This document shows, in pieces, positions 42,580-51,656 of a stretch of DNA of 64,000 nucleotides. Source of the DNA: Clostridia bacterium (lineage in GTDB: Bacteria > Bacillota > Clostridia > Oscillospirales > Acutalibacteraceae); assembly GCA_017502085.1 (NCBI GenBank), contig JAFVVQ010000035.1, positions 61,258 to 125,257 on the forward strand, written 5' to 3'. Positions within the stretch are counted from its first letter, which is position 1. The number at the start of each line of letters is the position of its first letter. The notes beneath the pieces were generated by a model that was given only the letters and a program-made list of their open reading frames with translations, searched no databases and was not told the origin of the DNA. The position numbers and the translations under genes were made by a program.

Positions 42580-43644
42580 ATGTTAAATATCAGAATCGAA
42601 AAAACAACTGCTCCCAAGGCTAAGCCCGATGAAAACAATCTCGGCTTCGGCAAAATCTTCACAGACCATATGTTTGTGATGAACTATACAGAGGGTCAGG
42701 GTTGGCACGACGCAAGAATTATTCCTTACGGCAATCTCTCCCTTTCACCCGCTTGCATGGTTTTCCACTACGGTCAGGAGATGTTCGAGGGACTCAAGGC
42801 ATATAAGGGTGCTGACGGCGAAGTTCGTCTTTTCAGACCCGAAATGAATGCCAAGAGAACAAACGACACAAACAAGCGTCTTTGCATTCCCGAGCTTCCC
42901 GTTGAGGATTTTGTTCAGGCAGTAAGCGAAATCGTAAGAGTTGACAAAGATTGGATTCCCTCGGCTCCCGGCACTTCGCTCTACATCCGTCCCTTCATCA
43001 TCGCTACCGATGACTTCCTCGGTGTTGCTCCTTCAAAGACATACCTCTTCATCGTTATCCTCTCCCCCTCAGGCGCTTATTACTCAAGCGGTCTCGCTCC
43101 CGTAGGTATCTGGATTGAAGACGACTACGTCAGAGCAGTCAAGGGCGGTATGGGCTTTGCAAAAACAGGCGGTAACTACGCAGCAAGCCTTGCAGCTCAG
43201 GTCAAAGCTCACGACGATGGCTATTCACAGGTACTCTGGCTTGACGGCGTTGAGAGAAAATATATCGAAGAAGTCGGCGCAATGAACATCTTCTTCAAGA
43301 TCAACGGTACCATCGTTACCCCCATGCTCAACGGCAGCATTCTTCCCGGTATCACAAGAAACTCTGTTATTGAGCTTTGCAAGAGCTGGGGTCTCCCCGT
43401 TGAAGAAAGAAGGATTTCCGTCGAAGAGCTTCTTGAGGCTCAGAAGAACGGCACTCTCGAAGAATGCTTCGGCACCGGTACAGCCGCTGTCATTTCACCC
43501 GTCGGTAAGCTCCGCTATAAGGATGACGTTATGACCATCAACGGCGGCAACATCGGTGAAATCAGCCAGAAGCTTTATGACACGGTTACAGGCATTCAGG
43601 GCGGTACCGTTGAAGATAAGTTCAACTGGGTAACAGTTCTTTAA
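42580..43644 (+). CDS. ilvE: branched-chain amino acid aminotransferase
   Basis: PLP enzyme exchanging the amino group between leucine, isoleucine or valine and 2-oxoglutarate. 354 residues, BCAT II type. GYSQVLWLDGVERKYIEEVGAMNIFF contains the hallmark E-x-G-x-x-N segment, and the phosphate-binding region is GTGTAAVISPVG. The PLP Lys is expected earlier, in the KGGMGFAKTGGNYAAS region or ERK. GAAAGGGTG precedes the ATG. It sits between acyl-CoA synthetase and 2-oxoacid oxidoreductase genes, linking branched-chain oxoacids to amino acids. Confidence 0.95.
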   Translation: MLNIRIEKTTAPKAKPDENNLGFGKIFTDHMFVMNYTEGQGWHDARIIPYGNLSLSPACMVFHYGQEMFEGLKAYKGADGEVRLFRPEMNAKRTNDTNKRLCIPELPVEDFVQAVSEIVRVDKDWIPSAPGTSLYIRPFIIATDDFLGVAPSKTYLFIVILSPSGAYYSSGLAPVGIWIEDDYVRAVKGGMGFAKTGGNYAASLAAQVKAHDDGYSQVLWLDGVERKYIEEVGAMNIFFKINGTIVTPMLNGSILPGITRNSVIELCKSWGLPVEERRISVEELLEAQKNGTLEECFGTGTAAVISPVGKLRYKDDVMTINGGNIGEISQKLYDTVTGIQGGTVEDKFNWVTVL

Positions 43645-43647
43645 TAT

Positions 43648-44331
43648 ATGGAACATAAAAGAATAACTCTTTTCGCAGGTCATTACGGCAGCGGCAAAAC
43701 AAATATCGCTGTCAACTATGCCCTTCATCTGAAAGAATCATATGAAAAGGTAAACATTGCAGACCTCGATATCGTCAATCCGTATTTTCGCACCAAGGAC
43801 AGCGAAGCTTTTCTTGAAAGCAGAGGAATTCACCTGATATCGTCGGAATATGCAAACTCAAACGTTGACGTACCCGCCCTCCCCGCTGAGGCTTATGCGA
43901 TAATCGATGACGAATCAATACGTGCGGTCATCGACGTCGGCGGCGATGACAGAGGCGCTCTCGCACTGGGCAGATATGCCCCCTCGATTCTCAGGCAGAA
44001 CGATTATGAGATGCTCCTCGTTATCAACAAATTCCGTCCGCTGACTCCCGACTGCGCATCAACCGTTGCGGTTATGCACAAAATCGAAACGGCAGCAGGG
44101 ATGAAATTCACGGGTATCATCAACAACTCCAATCTCGGCGATGAAACGTCCGCTGATGACATTATCGGCTCGGTTGCATATGCTCAGGCAATATCCGAAG
44201 CAAGTTCTCTTCCGATAAAGATGACCACTGTCAAAGAAGATTTATATGAATCTGTAAAAGATAAAGTTCCCGATTGCTTCCCCATCAGGCTTTACGTAAA
44301 ACAATCCTGGGCTAAAGCAATCACTGAATGA
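43648..44331 (+). CDS. MinD/ParA-like P-loop ATPase
   Basis: 227 residues. GHYGSGKTNIAVNYA is a Walker A motif and VIDVGGDDRGA the Walker B region; the fold is of the CobQ/MinD/ParA group. There is no membrane-targeting helix, so it is not a division-site MinD. It starts three bases after ilvE without a clear ribosome site, suggesting coupling, and precedes the oxidoreductase subunits. A role in assembly, for example Fe-S loading of the enzyme, is conjecture. Confidence 0.8.
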   Translation: MEHKRITLFAGHYGSGKTNIAVNYALHLKESYEKVNIADLDIVNPYFRTKDSEAFLESRGIHLISSEYANSNVDVPALPAEAYAIIDDESIRAVIDVGGDDRGALALGRYAPSILRQNDYEMLLVINKFRPLTPDCASTVAVMHKIETAAGMKFTGIINNSNLGDETSADDIIGSVAYAQAISEASSLPIKMTTVKEDLYESVKDKVPDCFPIRLYVKQSWAKAITE

Positions 44332-44346
44332 ACAGGAGGAATACAT

Positions 44347-44553
44347 ATGGCAAAAGTAACATTTAACACAGACCGTTGCAAAGGCTGCGGTCTCTGCGTA
44401 GGAGCTTGCCCCAAAAAAATTGTGGCTCTCCTTAAAGACGAAATCAATGCCAAGGGTTATCATCCCGCAGGCGTAACCGACCAGTCAGCTTGCATCGGCT
44501 GTGCATTCTGCGCAACAATGTGCCCCGACTGCGTAATCACTGTTGAAAAGTAA
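44347..44553 (+). CDS. korD: 2-oxoacid:ferredoxin oxidoreductase, ferredoxin-like delta subunit
   Basis: 68 residues with two 4Fe-4S motifs, CKGCGLCVGACP and CIGCAFCATMCP. Carries electrons from the TPP-bearing beta subunit to ferredoxin. AGGAGG precedes the ATG. Twelve bases separate it from the alpha-subunit gene. Confidence 0.94.
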   Translation: MAKVTFNTDRCKGCGLCVGACPKKIVALLKDEINAKGYHPAGVTDQSACIGCAFCATMCPDCVITVEK

Positions 44554-44565
44554 GGAGAAGAAAAA

Positions 44566-45636
44566 ATGGCTGAAAAAGTTCTGATGAAAGGTAACGAAGC
44601 CCTTGCTGAAGCCGCTATTATGGCAGGCTGCCGCCATTACTTCGGTTACCCCATTACACCTCAAACAGAAATTGCCGCTTATATGGCAAAAAGAATGCCC
44701 CTCATCGGCGGCACATTCCTTCAGGCTGAAAGTGAAATCGCCGCTATCAATATGGTTTACGGCGCTGCTGCAGCCGGCAAAAGAGCTATGACTTCAAGCT
44801 CAAGCCCCGGAATCGCACTCAAGAGCGAAGGTATTTCATACCTTGCAGGCTCCGACCTCCCCGCTCTTATCATCAACGTTCAGAGAGGCGGTCCCGGCCT
44901 CGGCGGCATCCAGCCCTCACAGTCTGACTACTTCCAGGCAACAAAGAGCGCAGGTCACGGCGACTTCCGTCTCATCGTTCTCGCTCCCGCTTCAGTTCAG
45001 GAAATGGTTGACCTCACCTTCAAAGGCTTTGACCTTGCCGACAAATACAGAATGCCCACAATGCTTCTCTCTGACGGTACAATGGGTCAGATGATGGAAC
45101 CCGTTTCACTCGATATGGGCGAAGTCAAGGAATATGACAAGTCATCCTGGGCTGCCTGCGGCACAAAGTGCGAGAGAGAGCACAATGTTGTCAACTCCCT
45201 CTTCATCCAGCCCGATGAGCTTGAAAAATACAACTTCGAACGTTACGAGCGTTATGCTCAGATCGAAGCCAACGAAGTTATGTATGACGAATACCGTATG
45301 GATGATGCTGAAATCTGTATCGTTGCTTACGGCGTTGCCGCAAGAGTTTCTCAGAACGCTATCGACAAGGCAAGAGAAAACGGCATCAAGGTCGGCATGA
45401 TCAGACCCATCACCCTCTGGCCCTTCCCCAAGGCAGTTCTCAATGCCGCCGCTGACAAGGTCAAGTCCTTCGTCTGCGTTGAGCTTTCAATGGGTCAGAT
45501 GATTGAAGATATCGAACTTGCTATCCGTTGCAAGAAACCCGTTCTTCTCTGCAACAGAACCGGCGGTATGATTCCCACAACCGCTGACGTGCTTTCAAAG
45601 ATTGAGGAAGCAAATAACATCGGAGGTGACAAATAA
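44566..45636 (+). CDS. korA: 2-oxoacid:ferredoxin oxidoreductase, alpha subunit
   Basis: 356 residues containing the pyrimidine-binding TPP domain I and domain II. The start MKGNEALAEAAIMAGCRHYFGYPITPQTE is the KorA/VorB signature, and GGPGLGGIQPSQSDYFQ is the loop near the substrate. The four-gene order D-A-B-C fits 2-oxoglutarate or branched-chain 2-oxoacid (Vor) enzymes and not the one-chain pyruvate enzyme. Substrate choice cannot be read from the sequence, but the ilvE neighbour favours branched-chain acids. Confidence 0.93.
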   Translation: MAEKVLMKGNEALAEAAIMAGCRHYFGYPITPQTEIAAYMAKRMPLIGGTFLQAESEIAAINMVYGAAAAGKRAMTSSSSPGIALKSEGISYLAGSDLPALIINVQRGGPGLGGIQPSQSDYFQATKSAGHGDFRLIVLAPASVQEMVDLTFKGFDLADKYRMPTMLLSDGTMGQMMEPVSLDMGEVKEYDKSSWAACGTKCEREHNVVNSLFIQPDELEKYNFERYERYAQIEANEVMYDEYRMDDAEICIVAYGVAARVSQNAIDKARENGIKVGMIRPITLWPFPKAVLNAAADKVKSFVCVELSMGQMIEDIELAIRCKKPVLLCNRTGGMIPTTADVLSKIEEANNIGGDK

Positions 45637-46391
45637 TGGTTGTTTTTGAAAAACCCCATGCCCTTGCAGACGTACCTCTCCATTATTGTCCGGGCTGCAC
45701 TCACGGCATTATCCACCGTCTCGTTGCAGAAGTTATCGACGAGCTTGGTATTGAAGGCAGAACAATCGGCATCGCACCTGTCGGATGCTCCGTTTTTGCC
45801 TATAACTATTTCAACTGCGATATGATTGAAGCTGCTCACGGCAGAGCTCCCGCAGTTGCAACAGGCGTTAAACGTTCCGACCCCGAAAACAACATTGTTT
45901 TCACATATCAGGGCGACGGCGACCTTGCCGCTATCGGTACAGCAGAAACAGTTCACGCCGCAGCAAGAGGTGAAAACATCACCGTTATTTTCGTAAACAA
46001 TGCTATTTACGGTATGACAGGCGGTCAGATGGCTCCCACCACTCTTCCCGGTCAGGTTACTCAGACTTCTCCTTACGGCAGAGACACAAGTAAAGTCGGT
46101 TTCCCCGTTAAGGTTTGCGAAATGCTTTCAAACGTTGACGGTGCAACATATCTCGAAAGAGTTGCAGTGAACAACGTAAAGAATGTCAAGAACGCCAAGA
46201 AGGCTATCAAAAAGGCTTTCCAGAATCAGCTTGACGGCAAGGGCTTCTCCCTTATCGAAGTTGTTTCAACCTGCCCCACAAACTGGGGTCTCACTCCCGA
46301 AAAGGCTCTCGAGTGGCTTGAGGAGAATATGCTTCCCTACTATCCTCTCGGTGTTTATAAGGATAAGTTTGCAGAAAAGGAGGATAAATAA
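45636..46391 (+). CDS. korB: 2-oxoacid:ferredoxin oxidoreductase, beta subunit
   Basis: 251 residues. The TPP motif GDGD..NN is complete (YQGDGDLAAIG and VFVNNAIYGMTGG), and YCPGCTHGIIH near residue 18 is the family start, with Cys residues for the cluster. The first base of its ATG is the last base of the alpha subunit stop (TAATG). Functions as a complex with KorA, KorC and KorD. Confidence 0.94.
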   Translation: MVVFEKPHALADVPLHYCPGCTHGIIHRLVAEVIDELGIEGRTIGIAPVGCSVFAYNYFNCDMIEAAHGRAPAVATGVKRSDPENNIVFTYQGDGDLAAIGTAETVHAAARGENITVIFVNNAIYGMTGGQMAPTTLPGQVTQTSPYGRDTSKVGFPVKVCEMLSNVDGATYLERVAVNNVKNVKNAKKAIKKAFQNQLDGKGFSLIEVVSTCPTNWGLTPEKALEWLEENMLPYYPLGVYKDKFAEKEDK

Positions 46392-46393
46392 TT

Positions 46394-46927
46394 ATGACTC
46401 ATCAGATTCTTCTCGCAGGTTTCGGCGGTCAGGGTATCCTTTTCTCAGGCAAGTTCCTTGCTTATGACGGACTCATTGAAGACCGTCAGGTAAGCTGGCT
46501 CCCTTCATACGGCCCCGAAATGAGAGGCGGTACATGTAACTGCTCCGTTATCCTCAGCGATTCTCAGATCGGCTCCCCCATCGTTTCAAATCCCGACGTT
46601 CTTATCGCAATGAATCTCCCCTCACTCGATAAATTCGAAAACGAATGTGTTGCAGGTGCAAAGATTTTTGTTGACAGCTCACTCGTTGACCGCAAGGTTG
46701 AAAGAACTGACGTTGAAGCTTACTACATTCCTGCAACAAAGATGGCTTCGGACGAAGGTCTTTCAGGTCTTGCAAATATGATTATGATCGGCTATATGAT
46801 CAAAAAAGCCGGTGTTATGCCCTACGAAAACGTTGAAAAGGTTATGGCAAAGGTTGTACCCGCTAAGAAGCAGACAATGCTTGCCCTCAACATCAAAGCT
46901 GTTGAGCTTGGATATAACTTTGATTAA
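46394..46927 (+). CDS. korC: 2-oxoacid:ferredoxin oxidoreductase, gamma subunit
   Basis: 177 residues. GFGGQGILFSGKFLAYDGL and SWLPSYGPEMRGGTCNCSVILSD are the gamma-subunit signatures; the domain binds CoA in the complex. AAGGAGG lies in the end of korB. It starts two bases after korB. Confidence 0.94.
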   Translation: MTHQILLAGFGGQGILFSGKFLAYDGLIEDRQVSWLPSYGPEMRGGTCNCSVILSDSQIGSPIVSNPDVLIAMNLPSLDKFENECVAGAKIFVDSSLVDRKVERTDVEAYYIPATKMASDEGLSGLANMIMIGYMIKKAGVMPYENVEKVMAKVVPAKKQTMLALNIKAVELGYNFD

Positions 46928-46945
46928 TTATTAAGGAGAACTCAG

Positions 46946-47494
46946 ATGCTTGAATTAAAAGAAATCGGTCTGCGAGTTGCTTCCCTTCGCGAAATGTGCG
47001 AAATTTCCGCCGCTGAAATGGCTGAAAAGCTTGAGATTTCAGAAGATGATTACATTTCTTTTGAACACGGCGAATATGATTTCGCAATCAGCACACTCAA
47101 CAATATCGCTCTTATTCTCGGCGTTGATATTCTCGATATCATCAGCGGTGAATCTCCCCGACTTTCAACCTGCACGGTTGTTAAAAAGGGCAAGGGCTTT
47201 GTTGTTAACCGCAACCCCGGCTACGAATTTTCTCATCTTGCATATACCTTTAAAGATAAGAAGGCAGAGCCCTTCCTTGTAACTATCGAACCCAACGGCA
47301 ACCCTCCCGTTATGGATGAACATGAGGGTCAGGAATTCGACTACGTGCTTTCAGGTCAGATGATGCTCTATATCGGTGATATCTGCTATGAGCTCAACGA
47401 AGGTGACAGCGCATATTTCAATTCCACAATTCCCCATGCACACAAAGTTATCGGCGAGAGCTCCGCACAGTTCATCGCTCTCGTTCTGAAATAA
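46946..47494 (+). CDS. XRE-cupin transcriptional regulator
   Basis: 182 residues: an XRE helix-turn-helix at about 5-62 (MCEISAAEMAEKLEISEDDYISFEHG) and a C-terminal cupin (about 105-180) with EHEGQEFDYVLSGQMMLYIGD and HAHK as ligand pocket. This architecture regulates uptake or catabolism of small acids, often next to acyl-CoA ligase and indolepyruvate oxidoreductase genes. It probably senses a cluster metabolite. It lies 18 bases after korC and 22 before the second ligase. Confidence 0.88.
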   Translation: MLELKEIGLRVASLREMCEISAAEMAEKLEISEDDYISFEHGEYDFAISTLNNIALILGVDILDIISGESPRLSTCTVVKKGKGFVVNRNPGYEFSHLAYTFKDKKAEPFLVTIEPNGNPPVMDEHEGQEFDYVLSGQMMLYIGDICYELNEGDSAYFNSTIPHAHKVIGESSAQFIALVLK

Positions 47495-47516
47495 TCCAAA
47501 CGGAGAAAGAGATTTT

Positions 47517-49196
47517 ATGGCGATTTACGAAAAATTTATTGGCAGGTCAAGAGATTCGTTCGTTTCTCTTCAGGACTGCCAGGAGAACTTCAGAATCACC
47601 TGCGATGACAGTTTCAACTATGCCTATGACGTTATTGACGTGCTCGGCACCGAAAAACCTGATAAAGAAGCTCTCCTATATATATCCAACAAAGGTGAAG
47701 AAAAACGCTTCACCTTCGGCGATATGAAAAGACTTTCGGACAAGGCGGCAAACTATTTTGTTTCGCAGGGTGTCAAGAAGGGCGACCCCGTTCTTCTCGT
47801 ACTAAAAAGAAGCTACCTTTTCTGGATTGTTACACTTGCGCTCAACAAAATCGGTGCAATAATGGTACCCGCTTCAAATATGCTCAAGGCAAAAGATTAC
47901 GTCTACCGCTGCAACAAGGCAGAAATCAAGTATGCCCTGATTACAGGTGACGATGAATGCACTGAATACTTTGACGGCGGCGAAGGTCAGTATGAAACCA
48001 TTCTCAAAAAGTTCGTTACAAAGCACAAGAACGTTGATGGATGGATCGACTTTGAAGAAGGCTTCGAAAAGGCTGAAGAAAACTGGACAAGACCCACGGG
48101 CGATGCGGCAACAACCGTTAAGGATACGATGATTATCAACTTCTCATCGGGCACAACGGGTTATCCCAAAATCATTGCCCATGACTTCAAGTATCCTCTC
48201 GGTCACATTATGACGGGTGTTTTCTGGCATCACGTTGTTGACGGCGGAGTTCATTTCACCGTTTCCGACACAGGATGGGCAAAATCGCTCTGGGGTAAAT
48301 ACTACGGTCAGTGGATGGGCGAAAGCATTATTATGGTCTATGACTTCGACAAGTTCGACGGCGCAGATATCCTTTCAAAGCTTGAGAAATACAAAGTCAC
48401 TACCTTCTGCGTTCCCCCCACAATGTACCGCCTTATGCTTCAGAATGACGTAAGCAAATACGATCTTTCATCCATCGTGCACTGCTGCACCGCAGGCGAA
48501 GCACTCAATGCAGATATTTTCAACAAGTGGAAGGAAGCTACGGGTCTCGAAATTCACGAGGGCTTCGGTATGAGCGAAACACCCGTCAGCATCTGCACAC
48601 TTTATCCCTGGACTAAACCCATACCCGGTGCAATCGGTTTTCCCGCCCCCGGTCTCAGGGTACATATCCTTGATGACGACGGCAACCACTGTCAGAGAGG
48701 TACTATCGGCGAAATCTGCATCAAGTCACCTTCCCCCGAAGAACACCCTTGCGGCATTGTTGCAAGTTATAACTTCAGCGAAGAAGAAACTGCAGATGCT
48801 TACAGAGGCGGATTCTTCCACACAGGTGACCTTGCTTACAGAGACGAGCAGGGACGTTTCGTTTACTTCGGCAGAAACGATGACGTTATCAAATCATCCG
48901 GCTACAGAATCGGGCCTTTCGAGATTGAGAGCGTTATGCTTGAGCATCCTTCCGTTCTTGAGGTTGCGGTAACAGGTGTCCCCGACCCTGTCAGAGGCTT
49001 CATCGTCAAGGCGACGGTCGTTCTTCGCAAAGGTTTCGAAGGCTCACCCGAGCTTGTCAAGGAACTTCAGAATTACGTCAAAGTCAACACTGCTCCCTAT
49101 AAATATCCCCGTATCATTGAATTCGTTGATGCTCTGCCCAAAACCTTCAGCGGCAAAGTCAGACGCGTTGCAATCCGAAACGGAGAAAAAGAATAA
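47517..49196 (+). CDS. AMP-forming acyl-CoA synthetase (medium-chain/ACSM-like)
   Basis: 559 residues. Motifs are NFSSGTTGYPKIIAHD (P-loop), GMSETPVSI (the YxTE region), YFGRNDDVIKSSGYRIGP (hinge) and a final KTFSGKVRR catalytic Lys. The N-terminus FNYAYDVID and the W-rich middle resemble acetyl-CoA/medium-chain synthetases, distinct from the FadD-like ligase half of the fusion gene. Candidate substrates are short branched-chain, aryl-acetic or medium-chain acids. Last gene of the cluster and followed by a strong terminator. Confidence 0.92.
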   Translation: MAIYEKFIGRSRDSFVSLQDCQENFRITCDDSFNYAYDVIDVLGTEKPDKEALLYISNKGEEKRFTFGDMKRLSDKAANYFVSQGVKKGDPVLLVLKRSYLFWIVTLALNKIGAIMVPASNMLKAKDYVYRCNKAEIKYALITGDDECTEYFDGGEGQYETILKKFVTKHKNVDGWIDFEEGFEKAEENWTRPTGDAATTVKDTMIINFSSGTTGYPKIIAHDFKYPLGHIMTGVFWHHVVDGGVHFTVSDTGWAKSLWGKYYGQWMGESIIMVYDFDKFDGADILSKLEKYKVTTFCVPPTMYRLMLQNDVSKYDLSSIVHCCTAGEALNADIFNKWKEATGLEIHEGFGMSETPVSICTLYPWTKPIPGAIGFPAPGLRVHILDDDGNHCQRGTIGEICIKSPSPEEHPCGIVASYNFSEEETADAYRGGFFHTGDLAYRDEQGRFVYFGRNDDVIKSSGYRIGPFEIESVMLEHPSVLEVAVTGVPDPVRGFIVKATVVLRKGFEGSPELVKELQNYVKVNTAPYKYPRIIEFVDALPKTFSGKVRRVAIRNGEKE

Positions 49197-49200
49197 TTAC

Positions 49201-49242
49201 CAAGGCTTGTACGGAATCATACCGTACGAGCCTTGTTTTTAT
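49201..49242 (+). terminator. terminator of the branched-acid cluster
   Basis: CAAGGCTTGTACGG pairs with CCGTACGAGCCTTG (49201-49214, 49222-49235; one mismatch), then TTTTTATTT. The first base is 5 after the stop codon. Confidence 0.92.
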
Positions 49243-49255
49243 TTCTACATTATAC

Positions 49256-49284
49256 TTGCCGAAAACGTACTGATATGATATAGT
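49256..49284 (+). promoter_or_regulatory. putative promoter of clan GH-D-like gene
   Basis: TTGCCG, 17-base spacer, TATAGT, 27 bases before the start codon. Confidence 0.45.
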
Positions 49285-49311
49285 TAAATCACTCAATCAG
49301 GGAGGTAGTTT

Positions 49312-51582
49312 ATGGACAAAACAGCAAGAAACGCAGGCGCTGATAACTCCACGCCCTCAATTCCCCAATATTTTTCGTGGATTAACAACACAAACGAAGG
49401 ATCGACTGAGGCGCAAACCCTCGTCAACCTTGAATTTTTCAGGTATCTGCAGGATACCTACGGAATGCAGATAAAAATCTATGCCTGGGATGCAGGTAAT
49501 TTTGACGGAGCAAGCGAAGGCTACGGCAATACCGAAAGTCCGAAATTCCGCAGCCAGTACCCCGAGGAATACAGCAACGTTGTTGCAAGAGCAAAAGAAA
49601 TCGGCATCAGAATGGGTCTGTGGGGCAGTCCCGACGGCTACGGCGACACCGAAGAATCACAGAAAGAACGCTTCGATTTTTTTGTTCATCTCTGCCGTGA
49701 CCACAATTTCGCACTTTTCAAGCTTGACGGCGTATGCGGTCATCTGCGCCCCGAAAAAGCAGATGTTTTTGCAGATATGCTCAAAGAATGCAGAAAGTAT
49801 TCACCGGACCTCGTTGTGCTCAATCACCGTCTCGAATTCTTTGAGGCAGAAAAATACGTTACCACGTACCTCTGGAACGGTCAGGAAACCTACGTCGATA
49901 TTCTCTCATGCAATCAAAACACCGCTATGCATAACAGAGCATTTATGTTCACAAGAGGTCACACCGATAACCTTGAACGTCTTGCGGAGGATCACGGTGT
50001 CTGCATTTCGTCATCGATTGATTATTTTGAAGATGAGCTGATTTATCAGGCATTTAACCGTTCACTGATACTTGCTCCCGAAATCTACGGCAATCCGTGG
50101 CTGATGCGAGATGATGAACTTGCAAAGCTGTCAAGAGTTTACAATCTGCACGCACGCAATGCCGCAATCCTTGTCAACGGCAAACGTCTGCCCGAAAGCT
50201 ACGGTGCAAACGCCGTTTCACGCGGCAGCAATTCGAAGCGGTTCATCTCAACGGGTAACAACTCCTGGAAAACTGAGAAAATCACTGTCAGAATCGGAGA
50301 AGAAACGGGAATCGATACCGCTGAGCCGATTGCAGTCAACATTCACCATCCTTACGAAAAGCATCTCGGCATTTTCAAAGTGGGTGATGAAGTTGAAATT
50401 GAGCTGATGCCTTTCAGAGCAACTCTTGTTGAAATCGCCGCAATATCCGAAGCAGAGCCGATGCTCAATGACTGCGAATATGAAATAATAAAAGAAAACA
50501 AAGACGGCAATCCCGTAGAAGTCAGATACCTCACAGCAGAAACAAAAGAAAAAGCTCCCGTTTTTATCGGAAGCCTTGATAACAGCGAAAGGAACCCCGC
50601 AAACGGTGAATTCCTTTATGAAACCGCTATGTTTGACATCGGAAACGATTCGCTCGAAAGCAGAAGCCTGAGGCGCTCGGGAGAAACAAATATTCCGCAA
50701 GTCAAAGCCGCCAGAGATGCATTTTTCGGACAGAAGCACTACAAACTCCGAGGCTGCGAAGCAAAGAATATGTTTGACGGCAATGATGATACCTTTTTTG
50801 ATTCGCAGAGCAAAACCTATCTCGATGAAAACAGACGTATCTGCGGCGGATGTCTGAGAGTTGACTTCAGAGAAGAAATCCTCTGCGATTCCGTCGAAAT
50901 CGAATTCTTCTCCGGTGATTATGCCACCAGAGAGGTAGCTACGCAGAAAGTACCGCTGATTGCAGAATTCTCCTCTGATCTAAAAGAATGGAAAAGTTCC
51001 GACCTCGTGAAAATGTCGGTTGCTGACGATGACTTTACCGCCGAAATCATACGTTTCACCGCACATACCCTTTATGACCTTCACGGCAAAAAGATTGTTG
51101 CGAACTATGGCATCAACGGTAAAATCCGTTATATTCGTATTGAAAATCCCGTTGACAGAATCTATGCCGTAAGGCTTATCAGAGACGGTAAGGTTATTGA
51201 AACCAAAAATGCTTTCGCCAACAACATGCAGGCTCACTACCGCCACAAAAGAATTCAGCTTTCAAAATACGGCGAGTTCACAATACCCGCATATAAGAAT
51301 GGCTCATTTATTGCAGTTGCCGTTGAGGGTACCCACGGCACAGAATGCGTATACTGCACCGCAGAGCTTGACGGAAAAATCAGCGGATTCCCCCGACGTG
51401 CGCCCGATTACAGAGCCAATCAGTGGGAACACGCAGTTTGCGAAAGCGATAAAAACAACACCTTCTTTGTCGATATCCCCGATGATATGGAGGGTAAAAC
51501 AGTTAAAATCCACGCACTTTTCAACGACAGAAGAAAAGCCGAAAGCATTACCTGCAACGTATATATATGCGAAAAACACTGA
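49312..51582 (+). CDS. clan GH-D-like glycoside hydrolase with discoidin-like domain
   Basis: 756 residues, no signal peptide. The first 300 residues form an alpha-galactosidase-type barrel with IKIYAWDAGN, MGLWGSPDGYGD and ALFKLDG (Asp139, the expected nucleophile position). I cannot name a CAZy family, and the acid/base is not evident. A beta-sandwich follows to about 370. Residues about 485-640 have the look of an F5/8-type discoidin module (MFDGNDDTFFDS, LRVDFREEILCDSVEIEFF, KIRYIRIENP). AGGGAGG precedes the ATG. Convergent with the GPH symporter gene, so it may act on an imported oligosaccharide. Confidence 0.72.
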   Translation: MDKTARNAGADNSTPSIPQYFSWINNTNEGSTEAQTLVNLEFFRYLQDTYGMQIKIYAWDAGNFDGASEGYGNTESPKFRSQYPEEYSNVVARAKEIGIRMGLWGSPDGYGDTEESQKERFDFFVHLCRDHNFALFKLDGVCGHLRPEKADVFADMLKECRKYSPDLVVLNHRLEFFEAEKYVTTYLWNGQETYVDILSCNQNTAMHNRAFMFTRGHTDNLERLAEDHGVCISSSIDYFEDELIYQAFNRSLILAPEIYGNPWLMRDDELAKLSRVYNLHARNAAILVNGKRLPESYGANAVSRGSNSKRFISTGNNSWKTEKITVRIGEETGIDTAEPIAVNIHHPYEKHLGIFKVGDEVEIELMPFRATLVEIAAISEAEPMLNDCEYEIIKENKDGNPVEVRYLTAETKEKAPVFIGSLDNSERNPANGEFLYETAMFDIGNDSLESRSLRRSGETNIPQVKAARDAFFGQKHYKLRGCEAKNMFDGNDDTFFDSQSKTYLDENRRICGGCLRVDFREEILCDSVEIEFFSGDYATREVATQKVPLIAEFSSDLKEWKSSDLVKMSVADDDFTAEIIRFTAHTLYDLHGKKIVANYGINGKIRYIRIENPVDRIYAVRLIRDGKVIETKNAFANNMQAHYRHKRIQLSKYGEFTIPAYKNGSFIAVAVEGTHGTECVYCTAELDGKISGFPRRAPDYRANQWEHAVCESDKNNTFFVDIPDDMEGKTVKIHALFNDRRKAESITCNVYICEKH

Positions 51583-51604
51583 TCCCGAATCCAACATAAT
51601 AAGC

Positions 51605-51636
51605 AAACCCGCAGAGAACAAACTCTGCGGGTTTTG
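51605..51636. terminator. bidirectional terminator
   Basis: AACCCGCAGAG and CTCTGCGGGTT (51606-51616, 51623-51633), with TTTG on the plus side and TTTGCTTATT on the minus side. Confidence 0.85.
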
Positions 51637-51656
51637 TCATTGATTGATTGCTGAAT

